A stretch of 64,000 bases of DNA. Origin: Lophius americanus. Its lineage: Eukaryota; Chordata; Actinopteri; Lophiiformes; Lophiidae. The notes beneath the pieces were generated by a model. That model ran no database searches. It worked only from the letters and a program-made list of their open reading frames with translations, and was not told where the DNA came from. The stretch lies in NCBI GenBank assembly GCA_037951165.1, contig JBBDHG010000004.1, positions 1,321,001-1,385,000 of the forward strand, in the 5' to 3' direction. Below, in pieces: positions 47,801-62,225 of the stretch; the first letter of the stretch is position 1; every line of letters starts with the position of its first letter. The position numbers and the translations under genes were made by a program.

Positions 47801-50800
47801 AAAGAAACATTGAATATATTATTTGTGATTATATGGGTTGTATGGCAAAAATTACTTGTGAATATAAAATATATATATATTTATATATATTGAATATACC
47901 CGTGAATATAAACCTGGAATGCCTTGTCTTAGAAAACCAAGTTTCGCACCTTTGACTGACCATCAAAGTTACATACAACTAGGCCACGGATAATTTTGAG
48001 TGGGGATTGATCACAATACATTAGATAAATTTTTTTGTCAGGTAATATCTCATTTATTAACAAGCCAATAAATCTAAGAAGCCACTCAATCCAGCAAGGA
48101 AACGTGACCTCAATAGTTTATCTGCGTTGAGGAACATTGTGGCATTAATGGTTAGTTGCAAATACAGAGCAATGCGCCCTGGAGCAGATGTCCGGTACTT
48201 GGTCCAATCATGCATGTAATGATGTTGTATCGATCCACTGCTGTAACAGGCTAATGAAGAGTCTATAAAAACCATTATATCAATCAATTAAATGACATTG
48301 AGCAAACCAAGTCATTAGAAAACAGAGCAGGGACTTCAAAATGCTTTATCAGGGATTATCTATAACAAAGATAATAGCATGAACGTTGTTCCATAATATA
48401 AAATAGGCATTACCTTATAGGGCATTATTGAGAACAGAATTACGTAATAAGTAAAAGAATAGCTAAAGTCAATAATTATTTTGGTGACAGTGGGTCACAA
48501 TCTCACCACTAGTGAAATTCTCTGACTGGAATAAAAAGACTTAGCACCTGCCTCTACTATCTTTAGGAAGGGGAACAGTTGGAAACCTAACATGACACAG
48601 ATATAAGATATGGCTCTTCAGTAAGCCTTCTCAGTTTTTTTTCTAAAAGGAGGATATGTGATTCATGAAAGCATCAGTGGAGCTCTGTGGTCTTCTGCTG
48701 TCTGTCCCTGGGTGTACCCTGACGGTAATGATGAAGAAGGTTCTGGCAGGACAGAAACTGAGAAAGTGACACCAAATTTGTCAAACTCTCATCAAAGATG
48801 CATTGTGCCTTACTTCCACTCCTCACATCTGCACTCGAGAGAAATGAAGCATTCAGTTCTTCCAGTGACCAGCGGTGTGCTAACATGTGACGACGTTCAC
48901 TTATGCACACACTTAATGTAAACGGATGCATCCCTTTTCAATGCGTGACATACATAACCTGCTTATGGATTTCTCAAGGTTTCTCAAGGTAAGCTATTCT
49001 GTTTTCAACCATTCTTCTTTTTCTTATTCATTTGTACAAAAATGATATCCACATGTTGTGCCCCACAGCATGAGGTAATGCTCAACTGAATCAGGCTGCT
49101 CATCACTAATTTACAACCCCTTCCTCACTTCCAGAGCTGTCAAGCTGAGGCATGTCTCCGACAACAAGTCAACCCTCCACACTTAAAACCTTTCCTCCGA
49201 GACAGAAAGGTGAAAACCATAGACTGAATAGTAGTAATCTCGCACTGAAGCGCTTGAAGGCTCCAGTCTTGTGGGTTTAACCCCCGATAAGCACCTTAAA
49301 TCCCTAGTTTAGAGGGGCACAACTGATGGGCTAAAGTCCCTAGTGATTGTCTTGCAACTACTGGACTGAGACACAGCATTAGAACACAGAATGAAGGATC
49401 TCTTACATGAGTGCAGCTGGACCTTCCTCCTCCTTAGAGAAAGCAAGGGGTTGCTGGGCTTCATGGCTATACCAGGGGTTTTAGAGAATTCAGAGGTCCA
49501 AAGGTTTAGTTTGGAAAGGGGGGTTTCTTAGCCAATGTTCATTTTTATGACATTTGGAGGGAAAATATAACACAATAATTTCTTAAAAATAATATTAGTG
49601 GTAGTAACACAAACAAAATGTTAAGAAAGAATATATCAAAATCTGTTTTTTTTTTAAAATGGGTTGTTAATAAAGTCAAATGATCTAGCAGCACAGTAGA
49701 GTCGTAAAAATCATATATTTCCCCATGGTCAAAGTTCCTGGAACTTTAGGTCAAAAATAATTGAGGCTAAGCCTGACCATAATGTCTTTCGATAAGTTTA
49801 TTTTTCCAGCGTAAGTAACCCCAGTAAGTCAGAATAACTGGAGAAAGCCCAACTTATATGATAGGTTTGGTTTGGTGGAACAGGGCCCCGTGTGGAGGTT
49901 GCAAATATACACATAGTCTTACTCAAGTAAGAATAGAGTTGCTTGTGTAAAATAAAAAAATATATCTTGGATAAGTAGATGTGTTGAGTCAGCTTCTTCA
50001 CTCAATTAAAAGTGGAAAAAAAACGTCAGGCTCTGAAATATATTCAAAGTATAAAAGTAAAAACTTTAAACAACTTGTCTCACAGCTGTTTTGAATCATC
50101 TGTCATATTAACATAGTCTAATATTAATTTCTTCTAAATGTGAATGAAGAACACAAGTGGAGAAATACAAAGACTATAGTTCAAAAACACTGACATCTCA
50201 TTTTTTCTTCATGGTAGAGTTTTGTCATAGGTTTCTGGCCTTGATATGCACCAATCTATACACCATGACATTTTCTTTTCCTACATGCAATTAATATCAT
50301 TTGGATTAAAATCAGTCATGTTCTAATAAACAGAGAGGCCTATTCTTAAAGATGCTATAGCTACAAATAAAGTTACTATTGTTATTATTATTGTTACTAT
50401 TATTATTATTTAATTACTTTTAACAACAAATAATGACGTCTGGACTTCTTTGACCTCAATGGTGAATTTGGCCATTTTGGGCTTAACTGGTTAAAAAAAT
50501 GTCAGGGTAACAATGTGGACAGATCGTTCTTGAGGTTAGTGTTTGTGACATACTGCCAAACAATAGCAAAAGAGATTTCTTTAGTTCAAAATCAGGTCTG
50601 ACATTGAAATAAGTTCGAACTTGGTTGGAAAATGGACAGGGGATTTCTGTCAAGTCAGAACGGTACAAACTAAAGCACAATTGTCACCTCTAATTGAACA
50701 CATTTTGAAATATGTTTAGGGTACTTCAAAATACTCTAAGTGTCATCTGAATGACGACGATGTTAACCAGATGTGGTGGCGCCATCTGCTGACCAAGTTC

Positions 50801-50985
50801 TGTAACACTTGAAAAGCTTCTTTTATTAAGAAATTATTCAATTAACTTACCTCTCCTACGAGGGTCACCACATTCAGATAGTACTTTATCACATCTCTCA
50901 GTCAGTCAGTCGTCAGCTCTTGTTTCTGTCTGTCATCACACTGGTGTTATATGTTTTCGATTTTGTGACAAAATATTATTTAGAC

Positions 50986-50988
<3 letters not shown>

Positions 50989-51030
<42 letters not shown>
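50989..51030. repeat. (GT)n microsatellite
   Basis: About 21 GT units, uninterrupted. Confidence 0.95.
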
Positions 51031-51031
<1 letters not shown>

Positions 51032-52939
51032 TGTGGGCGGGGGGCACATTTTTCAGCATATAGAGTATATACAAAGAACAGAAAAGAGTGACTGGTTGAG
51101 CCATCTGGGAGTAAAAGATTACATTAATTTAATACAAAAAAGAGGTCCCAAATGGATAAGTCATAAATTTCACGATTTGTAGTTGTTTCAAAAGCCAAGC
51201 CATTATTTGGAAGTTTTATGGGCAGATTTCCAGACACTGCATTACGCTAAATCACACGATCTACGTCTAGACTTATTCAGGTTCAAAACATTTGAAAGCA
51301 ATTCGAGTTGGACTCAGGTACAAACGTATACCAAACCTTTTTGTGGGTGATTCACCCACCTTCAAAAATCCTCAATCTTTAATGCTCCTTAAGGTGTTTT
51401 GGAAACTAATGTAGATTCAGATCTTTCACTTAAGTAAGTTAAAACACTACACTGTGATAATACTCAACTACAAGTGAAATTCCTGCTTTCAAAAAACTGA
51501 AATTAAGTGAAAGTATGTCAAACTATTAGCAAAATTTCAAATCAGCTATCAGCTGGCAACAATGCATGCATCATAATCTAATCATAATCCCCATCCTGGT
51601 CTCACCTCTTGTACAGGAAGAAAGTCATGTGGTTTATGTAACTTAAGAAGTAGGTGATTCCTTAAATTTATCAGAAAGAAAAAAGAAAAAAAAAAATTAA
51701 AATTAAAATCCTTTTATTTTCCAGGAACATTATTTTCATTTAAGTGCTGGTTAAATTATACCTTTCTTGGAAGCCTTGCTTGGTTTAACAATTTAATCTG
51801 ACACAACAAGTAGTTAGAGAGAAGGCATTTTGGATGCCCGGTAGAAATGAAACCAGAGGAGATGTGTCTGTCATTGTTCTATCTCTTTTCTCAACTTGCT
51901 GTGGCCACAACTCCATGAATGAGTTGATGGCTCAGATTCAGAGATATCTGATTCTGCAGCATTTCATTTCAAAATGACTTACATGCTAGTCTGTCATCCT
52001 CATGTAATACTTCCATAAAGCATCAAATAAATGAACACTTTATATGACGGACTAGCCATTTATCAACGTTCTGTCATGGAGAAAGGGCCAAGTCAGGCAT
52101 ATTTTGATTGAAATGAATGATCTATGAAGTGGGTAATGTGCTGCATTTTCATGATACATTTTTGGGGGGAATTGTTGTTAATTTAATGAAATCAACAACC
52201 TCGTAGGTTTGTACTAATGTTGAGTTGTTTGAAAAAACTATAGTCATCATTTACACAACTTCAACAGATCCTGGTTTTCATTCACAATCTCCTTGTGCTA
52301 AGAATTGTCCAAACATTTCCGCAGGAGGCTCAAGATCAACTAGTGACCAGGGAGCAGTTCTGCATGGATGGCACACATATAATTCATCCTCCTGCAAGCC
52401 AATGAGACATTGAGAGAACATATTGTGACGCTGTGTGTACATGAACATACAGTATGAATGTGAGTTGTGATTTGGGGAGGGGAATATGAAGTGTTTTAAT
52501 GACATATTTTCGCCAGTAGATGGCAGTAATGTTAATCCAACTATCCACGACATGTGTTGCTATAGTTTACAAACACACGACTCTCCCAGCGGCGGGGGCA
52601 ATCAATTGCAAACCACTAAACTCTGAAAACCAAGACAAAGTTCCTGACTTTCTTTATTCAATTCCACTCGCATTTGTATTTATTCGTTTTTGTTGAAATA
52701 AACACCAAGGTGTTTGACACACAAGTGTAGAATGAAGCTGGCAAATTGGTGTCCTCTGAATTGTTTGAGTTGCGCCTTTGAATTTAAATTGTGATGGTGT
52801 GATGTTGCCGAAACAAAACATGATGGTTTCATGGTTAAAGGACATAATAAATCAAACAGTGGTTAATTCTTTGTCATAATAATCTTGTAACCACATGCGA
52901 AATACTGTGTGATTTGTGGACGGTGTCCAGAGCGACGCA

Positions 52940-53440
52940 AACGTGCGGCCTTATAAATCAAGTGCAAAAAGGAAGAGCAATTTTTCTTTCTTATTATGAT
53001 TTTGCTCAAAATGGCCACGTGTTATCCTACATCATTATTCAGCTTTACAGCTCTTCGGTGAGCGTGAGTAGGTGAAGGTAGAGACTGTAGTGAGTTAGTA
53101 GCGCACATAGCTGGAGTAAACAGAGAGGGAGGGGAGGGTGCGCGAGGCTTCGGAGACAGGCATGCAGACACCCGACCACTGCGAAGTGTCGAGCGTGGGA
53201 CAGACTGGCTTCAGCCCACAACACTCTCCCTCCTCTCTCCACGACAAGACTCCAGACCTATTGTGAGGCGCCCACGCTCATCCCCAACCATAATGTGAAC
53301 ATCAAAAGGGACACGCGTGTCAGATGTTTAAACTTGTCGCCGTTTCATTGTTGTACTCCAGAGCCGTTTATTTCCCACCCTGTCACACAGTTCCCTATCC
53401 AGGCTGTCGATCCACCACGAGGACAACTGCTGTGAGATGC
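52940..53440 (+). promoter_or_regulatory. Candidate promoter and 5'UTR of the glypican gene
   Basis: Just upstream of the glypican ATG the sequence becomes GC- and CpG-richer (gtgcgcgaggcttcgg, gcgaagtgtcgagcg). A tataaat word lies at 52952. It is the only such change nearby in the plus direction. The transcription start cannot be placed by eye. Confidence 0.4.
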
Positions 53441-53444
53441 GGCA

Positions 53445-53622
53445 ATGTCCCGAGGAATATGCCCACGCGTGAACTGTTGCGGATGCTTGTGGATACTGTC
53501 GGCGGTCTTGTTAGTGGCGAACGTGGTGGACGTGGACGCGTACAGCTGTCATGAAGTAAGGACCGCTTTCCAGCTGCGGCAGGTCGGACCGCTGCACCGG
53601 GTACCGGAGACACCTGGCACAG
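53445..53622 (+). CDS. gpc5: Glypican (GPC3/GPC5 subfamily), exon 1
   Basis: ATG at 53445 begins a 59-codon exon. A basic and Cys-containing start (MSRGICPRVNCCGC) is followed by a hydrophobic signal core (LWILSAVLLVANVVDVDA). The mature N-terminus follows as SCHEVRTAFQLRQ then RVPETPGTG, typical of glypicans 3 and 5 (Cys-xx-Val-Arg, VPETP). The donor CACAG|GTGAGC is phase 1. Glypicans are GPI-anchored heparan-sulfate proteoglycans that tune Hedgehog, Wnt, BMP and FGF signalling at the cell surface. It is divergent from nyap2. The subfamily is sure; the exact paralog (gpc5a/b/c or gpc3) is not. Confidence 0.85.
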
Positions 53623-56600
53623 GTGAGCCTGTTGGTTTGGTGTAGGTCATGTAGTGAAGTCACTGCAGTCACGGGATGCTTTGATTAGAAGTTAGAGGAT
53701 TTCTGCAAAGTTCACGTGCAAATATGTGTGTTTTCTCCAAACATTGTAGTGCTTCCACACTATTGGGAACTTCTGTCAAAGTGCATGTGCGTCATGACCC
53801 AAAGTGTGGGTGCCCCCCTCCTGTGAGATGTGTGTTCAGTTTTATCATAAAACCTCTGTTTATAAGAGTCATTTTACCTGAAGAGATAATCAAAGCCTAC
53901 AAAATATCTATTATGTAATGTTAATCTTATCTATTATATTAAACATTAAAATAGCAACAGAACACAGAATTACCTTTAGGTGAGTTAAATTCATTTTAAT
54001 TTCCAGGTATCACATAACTATTGTATGTCAAATATTGTAGATTTGCATTTCCCTGATTTTTTTCTTTCATTCGAGTATGCTTTTACATACTGAGTCATTA
54101 TTCTAACCCTGAGTGAGGCAGGATATCTGATTTATCTGGTATGAAAAACAGAATCCTTCTTGATTTTTCTCTTCAGATTCATATGCCACCAATCACCTTA
54201 TCATGAGTAGGCTGTTTGGAGAGATTAGATAATTATTTTTCTAAAGTTCTTTTGGCAGAAAGCCTTGGCGCACATTGACAAGCTGCTGAGACAGAGTTTT
54301 TGAACGATGGGTAAAAAGACCACCACCACCTCTGAAAGATCCAAATGCCAGAAGCCTCATTTCACCAGTGTAGATTTTGCTGACTCTTAAAACAGGCATA
54401 TTGAGTTTGGCACATCTGCTGACATGGTTTCCAATTTTTCCAGTCTACTGTCATATTTTTGTCAGTGTGAAGCTTAAAAGTAGCTTCAAATGGCCCAAAG
54501 GTTTTGTGGCATGTGCTTTCCTCCTGCACTCTGAGGAAAAGTTATTTTATGGGCATAAACATTGGTTCCAAATATGTTTTGAACCCAAAACACATAATAA
54601 GTTGGTGTAGTCTTTGGTTCAACTTTGCCCGTTTTCCTTGAAAGTCCCTTTGCAATCATGGTCACAGACTTTATCACTTATCACAAATTATTGTTCTAAG
54701 CAGTGTGATATTCCTTTACAAGTCTTTAAGCCTTGGGGCAGAGGTGCCGATGATTTAAATGTGGCTCCTGAATCTGTTCTATCAAAGTGACAACAGACCA
54801 TACAGGATATGCTCCAATAGAGTCACATGTCGGTCGGTGGCAGCTTAAGTATCCCTAGTCTGAGTCTGCGAGCTGCAACTGGGTGATGAGTAATAGATAG
54901 CTGAGTGGGAAGCATACCTCGAGGTGCATCCAAACCACTTCATATGTTTGTTTAGTAGGGTGTCACTACTAGCAACAGTACATGTCAATTTCATCGCAAG
55001 CGGTAGTTTAGGGTTAGTTATTGAAGACAACGAAGGGATCTTGGTCTAATTAGGCTGTCAGCAGTCTGGAACAAGGCTTGCATGACTTCCTCTAACTGTT
55101 TGCAGCAAACTGGCACAAGCTATTAATGAAAACCTCTGTCTATAATCATAGATGTTGATGAGCATTTTACCTAACTATGAGCAAACAAACTCAAAAACTC
55201 AGTGCCTGATCTTTTATTTAAGGTTAAGTACTGTAAAGCATTTTACCGTACATTTACAGTGTTAACACTTTAGAGTCTGAGAGCATGTTCACCGTGATTC
55301 CCAACATTAACCCTAACCTGGCAGGTTTTTTTTTCTTCTAAAATTAAAGCTTTAACTTGAACAGATTTAATTACCGTTATTTGAAGCTGGCTTAGGTTGA
55401 TGAAAATCGTTAATCGTCCAAGCAGCAACACTATTAGCAAATTCCCTGCAGGTTACACAGATACGCTGTACATACACACACTAAGCGTGAGATAATCAGC
55501 TGAAAACATCTCACAAGTAAACCAAAAAACACAAAGCTCACAATTTGTAACACCAGTAAAGACAAAATAAGATGTGGAGGAACAACCCCGAAAACGTTTG
55601 TCACAGCAAACTTAATCAAGAACTTCAAATTTAATAACCCAGAGGAACATAAGATTTTTCAAGAAGCCCACTTTAGCAGAGTGACTTAAGCTGGCGGGAG
55701 CTAAGAGCTAGCCATGAGCCTGCGCTATATATGCATCTATGCTGTCATTTATGGTTTTGAAACATAAGGACAAAAGAAGCTGCAGTAGAAAACCACGAAA
55801 GCGTTCGGCACAATGAATCTAATCACACAATTCAAATTGAATCACCCCAAGGAACATAGTCATTTTAAATAAGCTAACATTAGCTGAGGCTAACGGGAGC
55901 TCAGAGCCAGCCACAAGCCCTGAAGTCCCTGAACAAAGTCAACATATAACATATAATGGACTAACTGAGGTTTAAAAAGTGTTATTTTCACTTTGAAATT
56001 GTCGTACAAATGTCCAAAGAAACGCACTGTGGGGAGGACGGAAGGTTCATTAATTTAATTAATTATCAGTTCAGAATACATACCCAATACACAATACTGA
56101 CCAGCCTTGTTACTTCCACTGTCATCCTTCAAAATAAGAGCATTCAAATGCATTCCTCATTATGATTTTACAACTTTAACGAAAAAATAAATCTGAATCT
56201 GCCATAATCGGTAGGGTTTCAGCCCCTGAGATATTGAACCACTATCCTAATGTTAATTAAAGAATGTTACTCTTATTCCACAGTGGTAAACAAGCAATCA
56301 CACAACCTCTGCAACACCACTTTGAAATGTGGACTGCAGGGGTCAAAGATCAAATCACTGACTTTCCAATAATTGGTTCAGACATCTGTGCAACAGTTAC
56401 GTCTTTTAAAATAGTAGTTAGTTATTTTTGATGTTAAAAAGACCATGAACCTTATCATGGAATAATAAAAGCAGAATTACATAAAAATTAAAATGAACAA
56501 AACGAAGAACAAATTATGAGATGTACACCTTTAGTGCACCAACAAACCAAATTCCATTGAACTCTTTCCATCAGTTCTTGAAACTATAAAGACTGACCAT

Positions 56601-57739
56601 TTATCACACCTGTTGCACACTGACGCAGACAGTACCTCTTTATATGCCCTTTGACTGGGCCGTTACAAAAAATGACTTCAATTACACTGCGGAGGTTACC
56701 TCATAAGTGCAGGTCAGGACCTCTGTGTCAAAATGCCAAATGGGTTGTAGTGTGACTGTTTCTATTTCAAATTTTAGTTTACACACTTTTCTTTCATCGC
56801 CACTTGATCCTCAGCTGTTTTGAATGCAGTCCTGTAAATAATGGCATTCATGCTGTAATAGTTTTTCCAGGACTACATTACAGTTTCCAGGATGTCACTG
56901 TTTGACATCAGGAAAGCAGGATACCTTTCAGATTTCACTGTAAATTTACAATAATCCCTTACAGTGTGCTTTTAATGATTTTGGCTTGCACACCTATAAC
57001 CCTATATTTTATTTCTCGCACACATCCTCAGTGAGTTCTAATATTTGGAAAGTGGAGCTGATCCAGGTACAAACTGAGGCTCTTTAGTCTAGACTATTAA
57101 TTGATATAAATATTCATGTTTGTTTATGAGGTGTGGTGAAATAAGTTTTTTTTGCATTCACACTCAACGTCTATGCAGGACTCCCCCCATCACAGCTAAT
57201 CAAACATTGCCGCAGCTTCACAGGAGCGTTTTGGGCATCTACCATATTTTGCTTTCACTTTGGCTCGCTCTGGAGAGGTTGTTTTAGGTCAGCTACAATC
57301 TTGTCTTTAAAGCACTGACCAAAGGCAGGGGGTGTCGGAGTGGGAGATTTGGTATATAAATGTGTGTGTGCACACAATTTTGTAACTGTTTCAGTCCTCA
57401 GATCAAATGCCAACCAAAGCAAGGCTTAAAATTTGAAGTGGCAAAACTTCAACTCTTTCACAGTCTGATGTTTGTTTTGCAACACAGTGCCGCATTTCAT
57501 TCATGTAAGGTTAAGAGATTTCTCACCGAACACCAGGAGTGTGACAGCAGGGAGCCAGCCAGTTGGATACCATCTAATACAAAACAATTGTACTCTTATA
57601 CACACATATTTTATTATATTTCATATTTATAAAGACTTCCTTACGCTACTGTGACTGACGATTTAGTAAAACGTCAAGCCTAGAGTAATTCCTACTATTG
57701 CTGTTTTCCCTCTCCTATTAGCAGGAATGCTGTAAAATA

Positions 57740-57895
57740 TCATTTTTTATAAGATAAGATAAGATTATATATATATTAATATTATATATGATATTTTATT
57801 AATCCAATTTAGCAACAAATTACATAAGGGAGACAAGTTAAATTTATTGAGTAATTATTAAGGTAAGCGACATTATTCTCCCCATGGGGAAAATC
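57740..57895 (+). repeat. Degraded retroposon fragment
   Basis: 'aagataagataagatt ... ttttattaatcc ... ccccatggggaaaat' resembles a head motif often seen in teleost repeats (aagataagataag with tttattgatcccc). It is interrupted by a TA-rich expansion. Confidence 0.4.
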
Positions 57896-60800
57896 TGTGT
57901 CAGTGAAATACATAGATAGTGTGAATTCAAAAACACACAGGACAACATCGTAAAAACCTGTGACAGCTGAACACACAATATTATGCATTTCCTTATTTAA
58001 ATTCTGCTCGAACCACAGTGTTACACATATATATAGAGTAATTCACAGACCAATATTATAGTACATCACGATTCTTCGTAAGATGCTAGTATTACCAGAA
58101 CAATGCAAATAATGTAGAAATGCACTACGCCTCATAAAACACTAGTGCAACCATGGTGCTTTCTAAAATATGAATATTATAAATAAAACATCAAAATGAG
58201 AAATGTAAAAATTAGAATAAAAAGGTTGTCTGATTAGAAACAGAGTAAAAACCAGGAAAAGTGACAACATTGTAGTTCAAAAGCTTTTTACATTTATAGC
58301 AATTAATCAAGCATGTGCTTCAGCTGTGTTAATACTTTCAAGGAGAACAGTTTACAAATACGGATTACTATTTTTGAATAAAACTATATCAGACCAAAAC
58401 ATTTCATCTGCAGACGTTGAATGTCTCCAAACATGATTCTATCTCCATGCAAGGTTCTGCTTCGAGGGAACTTAGATGATAACTGACACCAAGTTGCTTA
58501 TCCTGTGATGGTTTGGAAGAGTTATGGCCACTTAAGCACTGTGGTACACAGCCAAACACTCCATATTGAGATTACCACGGGGTGCCGATATGGGCCTTTA
58601 GAGATTAGAGATTTGGGTTTTTACAGACAGTAAGAAGTGCTGTCGACACACACGCTACTTCTAGTTTACTCTAGACTCCCCTTCATTTGTTGGAAATGAA
58701 TTGGCATTGCTTGCATGTTTTCCGATTCAAAGTGCTTGGCCAGTCTTCATGTTGATATCCATCATTTATAAAACAACAGATATGGAATAGAGGATCTTTG
58801 AAAATGTCTCTGTCAAGTGAACCTGCATGAATAAAAGAACATTCTGTAATTTCTTTACAAAATACTCATACAACAAGCATGGCCTGTAATAATCTATTTA
58901 ATTATTAGAGACATGGTGGATCTCCATTGTGAAACCTCCTCTCTCCCGCTAGGAGCACAGTTCAATATATAAATGAAAAATAAACAGTGTTCTCTGGCTC
59001 GGGGGATTTAATTTTGGGAATTCAAATCAGTATTTGTGCATAATAGCATTGCGCTGTGTTGTTTTTCAAAAGTCTCTTAATCTGAAAGGAAGTCAAGCGG
59101 GTTCATGTGTTAATATCATTGGAATGGGAGCCCAGCTCGTCATCGCATTTGTCACATCCTCAAACAGTTACAGTGCACTGGCAATATTTCAAACTCGCCA
59201 TTGGATTGGCTGTACTTATCCTGGTTCCCATTTAACTTGATCTTTCTCACTGCGAGGGGACTGACATGTCCTCAAGTAAAAAGACACTATACACAAAACT
59301 GAACTGACAAACACTCCATTTGTTCTTTTTCCAGTCCACCCCTAACATTCCAGCCTTCCCAGTGTTTGGCCCCAGTCTGAAGCTGATTATTCTGTCTGAA
59401 TTGGTCTAAACACAACATTTTTAATTGGATTTCAGTCTAAATCCATATTGTGTTTCAGAGGATTTTGTGTTTCAGACTCTCATTGCTTGCAAATCTGGTA
59501 GAAGTGGATGCATTTTTGTGAGATTTGACTGCAAAGTGTATCCTCTACCTTTGCAGTGATGTCATCATGTAGAAATAAATGTTATGTCACAGGAGAGCTG
59601 GTTGTTGAAAAGATGCTTTAAGCAGATTATCTTAATTATTGACCAATAATTAGCACTCCTCCGATATATCGCTGCTCCACCAGGACTCTATCCCTTTGGT
59701 CTCCGAGCCTTCCACTGCTCTCCTCGGTTCTGTCCATCCTTTCTCTGCCCTCTGCACAACGTACCAGTTGGCAGTTCTAGCTTGGGGTCAGAGAAATCCA
59801 AACATTCCAGTTAATCTTCAAGTTTGTCCAAAAAAAAAGTCCAACTGAAAACACGGGAAATCTGTATGAAGTAAATAAGCAGTATTTTCAGTGACTATGG
59901 GAACCTCACAGGAAAATGGTGTCTTGAGGCAGGAGAGCTATAATTCAGCTACAAAGTGCTAGACTTTCTCCACCCTGGAGTTTTAGTTTATACTTTTGCA
60001 ATAAAAGACACTTGGATTTTACTGAAGAGAGTGCAAGTCAAGACCCCTGAGCCACGACTTTAATAGGGCAAATTACTACAGGGCAATTTGTCATCTAAGG
60101 ATGATTAAGCGAATTAGGATTCAGAGTTGACACCCAGTCTGGAGAGTTAAGTGTGTTAAGGTTTTGTCAGCAGAAGACATTGGATACAAATTACAAAAGC
60201 CTTTTAAAGCAGGTCTTCTGAGAATACTTTGTGTAACAATAAAGCAACAAGGTTTTTATAAATCTGACATACCCACAGGTAGAACAACAAAATAATAAAA
60301 CTAATGAAAAACTGAGAATTTTTTTTATTTTTAATTAAATGAGATCACCCTAAAAAAATTGTGCTATAGAATCTGGTCAGATTTTTTGCAAAGTATTAAT
60401 GTTACATTATCTCCTTGGCTGACTATTTTCAATCATTGAATGTTAAAGTTTAATTTAAATCTCTATATCAGTACTTTTTTATTCAGAAACTTCTTTATGT
60501 GTTGTGTACTTTCATTACATTTACGTTATATGCACAGCCACTAATTTGTCCTTTTCAATGCAAAAACTACACCAGGAAGGCAATACCATCTTGGCTTATT
60601 TTACAACTACACAATAAGTCTAAAGATAAATCTGAAAATATACAAGAATGTCGTCAATGTGCGGATGGTCAAATCAACCCAGACAAACCGTGACAGTCTT
60701 CGCTTTTATTTAAAAACAATATTAAAATGTTACTCAATAACAGGACAGTCAGATATTAGATATCAGATTATAAATATGCCTTACATTGTCGGATTCTTAT

Positions 60801-62134
60801 GGTCCTTGTTGACCATAGGCACTAAAATGTAAAATATTTTTCAACGTTATAAAAGAACACTATAACCAATATGCTTCTTGTTGAGTTGGACATAGGGCAG
60901 TGACATGTTTCCTAATGATTCCAGATAGTGGTGTGGTATATTTGTGACACAGTCGACCTGTCCTGACTGCTGTGGTGACTTTAACAGCCAAAGTCTTTCT
61001 GAGTATCACTTACTCCATGCAGCTACTCGTTTAGGGACACAGCGGCCAGGCGGGATGCCTCTCTGAGTCCCTGGATATTAGTTTCATATCATAGATAACG
61101 CACAAACACAAAGGAGAAAGAGAGCCTACCAGTGCGGAGACCATGGTCAGAGTCATAAGGGAAGAGAGGATGAACACAAAATGTGGTGTTCATCTTCAAA
61201 CAAAAATCAAAATTGTGCTCACTGCAAATATAATGGATTTTTGACAACAGGGACCCAATGCGGCCTCTACTATACGTTTCAGCTACTAGTAAACTCATCG
61301 AGCATTTTGTCAGTGAGTCTCTCAGTATTTTGTCTGTCCTGGCAAGACAACAGTTTGAGCTCATTGTTGATCATCGATAGATAATGTATTCAATGAATTG
61401 GCGTTAAAGTATCTACAATTATGAGGGTACATCAGTACGTACATGACTGTATTTATTGTGTAATTCACCAACAGGTACTCATTTTCTTTAATATTGGGGG
61501 AAATTAATCAATAACTGGATAGTTGGGTAGTTGCACTAACCCAGTAAAAAGTCAAGGAAATGCGTTCTTGTGTCATTTCCTTCTGTTTATGAAGCTGTTA
61601 TGACAACAAATACTATAAAAAAAGATTGATGGTCACATATTTGAGGACGTTCAACCTGGGATTAAGGATGACTGCCAGAAATGCTCACTAGACTGAACTC
61701 CTAAAATTAGAAATAACATTTCATTTTTGCTATGGTGCCAGATTAAAGAGTTCAGATAAAGTAAGTATCCATGGTTTCCACTTTTGGAAAGATCAATTTC
61801 AAGGTTAGTTAGAAGTAATGTAAGGTATGGTATAGTAGTAATTAGTAGATTCCAATATGCATGGAGATAATGAGCTGGAAGGGGCAGAACAGACAGTTAT
61901 GACTTCACTCATCTGGCTCTGGGATAGGAACAAGTGGAGCCTCGCTGGGTAATTAAGAGACACCCAGGCCTCACTAGGATATGCCAGGCAAATGGGAGAG
62001 AGGGAGCAGAAAGGGAAAGAGGGATTGAGAATGCAACCCTATTGTGTTTCATGGAGGGATTTGGACAGTGAGGCACTAGTCTTGCGGTCTGTCCTAAGGC
62101 CATGCTTTAGGCTCTGGTTACAACACCTGCCTCC

Positions 62135-62225
62135 AGCCACCCCCATCCAACAGCCTTCCCCCCAGACACCACTACCACCACACATATACACCCCACCCCC
62201 ACCTTTGGCCCACCACCAACAAAAT
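62135..62225. repeat. C-rich low-complexity tract
   Basis: ccacccccatcc, ccttccccccag, accaccacac and caccccacccccacc form a 90-bp pyrimidine/ACC-rich tract in the glypican intron. Confidence 0.6.

Larger units (their letters stand above)
42570..52900. other. Intergenic between nyap2 and the glypican gene
   Basis: About 10 kb between two divergent genes. No supported coding exon. A C/T-rich then GC-richer stretch at 45.95-46.33 kb (CpGs, a tgacctca word) could hold a 5' non-coding exon or promoter of nyap2, unproven. Repeats are ccctaaccctaacc words near 44.83 kb, (CA)n at 46.53 kb and (GT)n at 50.99 kb. The many ORFs here are short and featureless. Confidence 0.45.
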
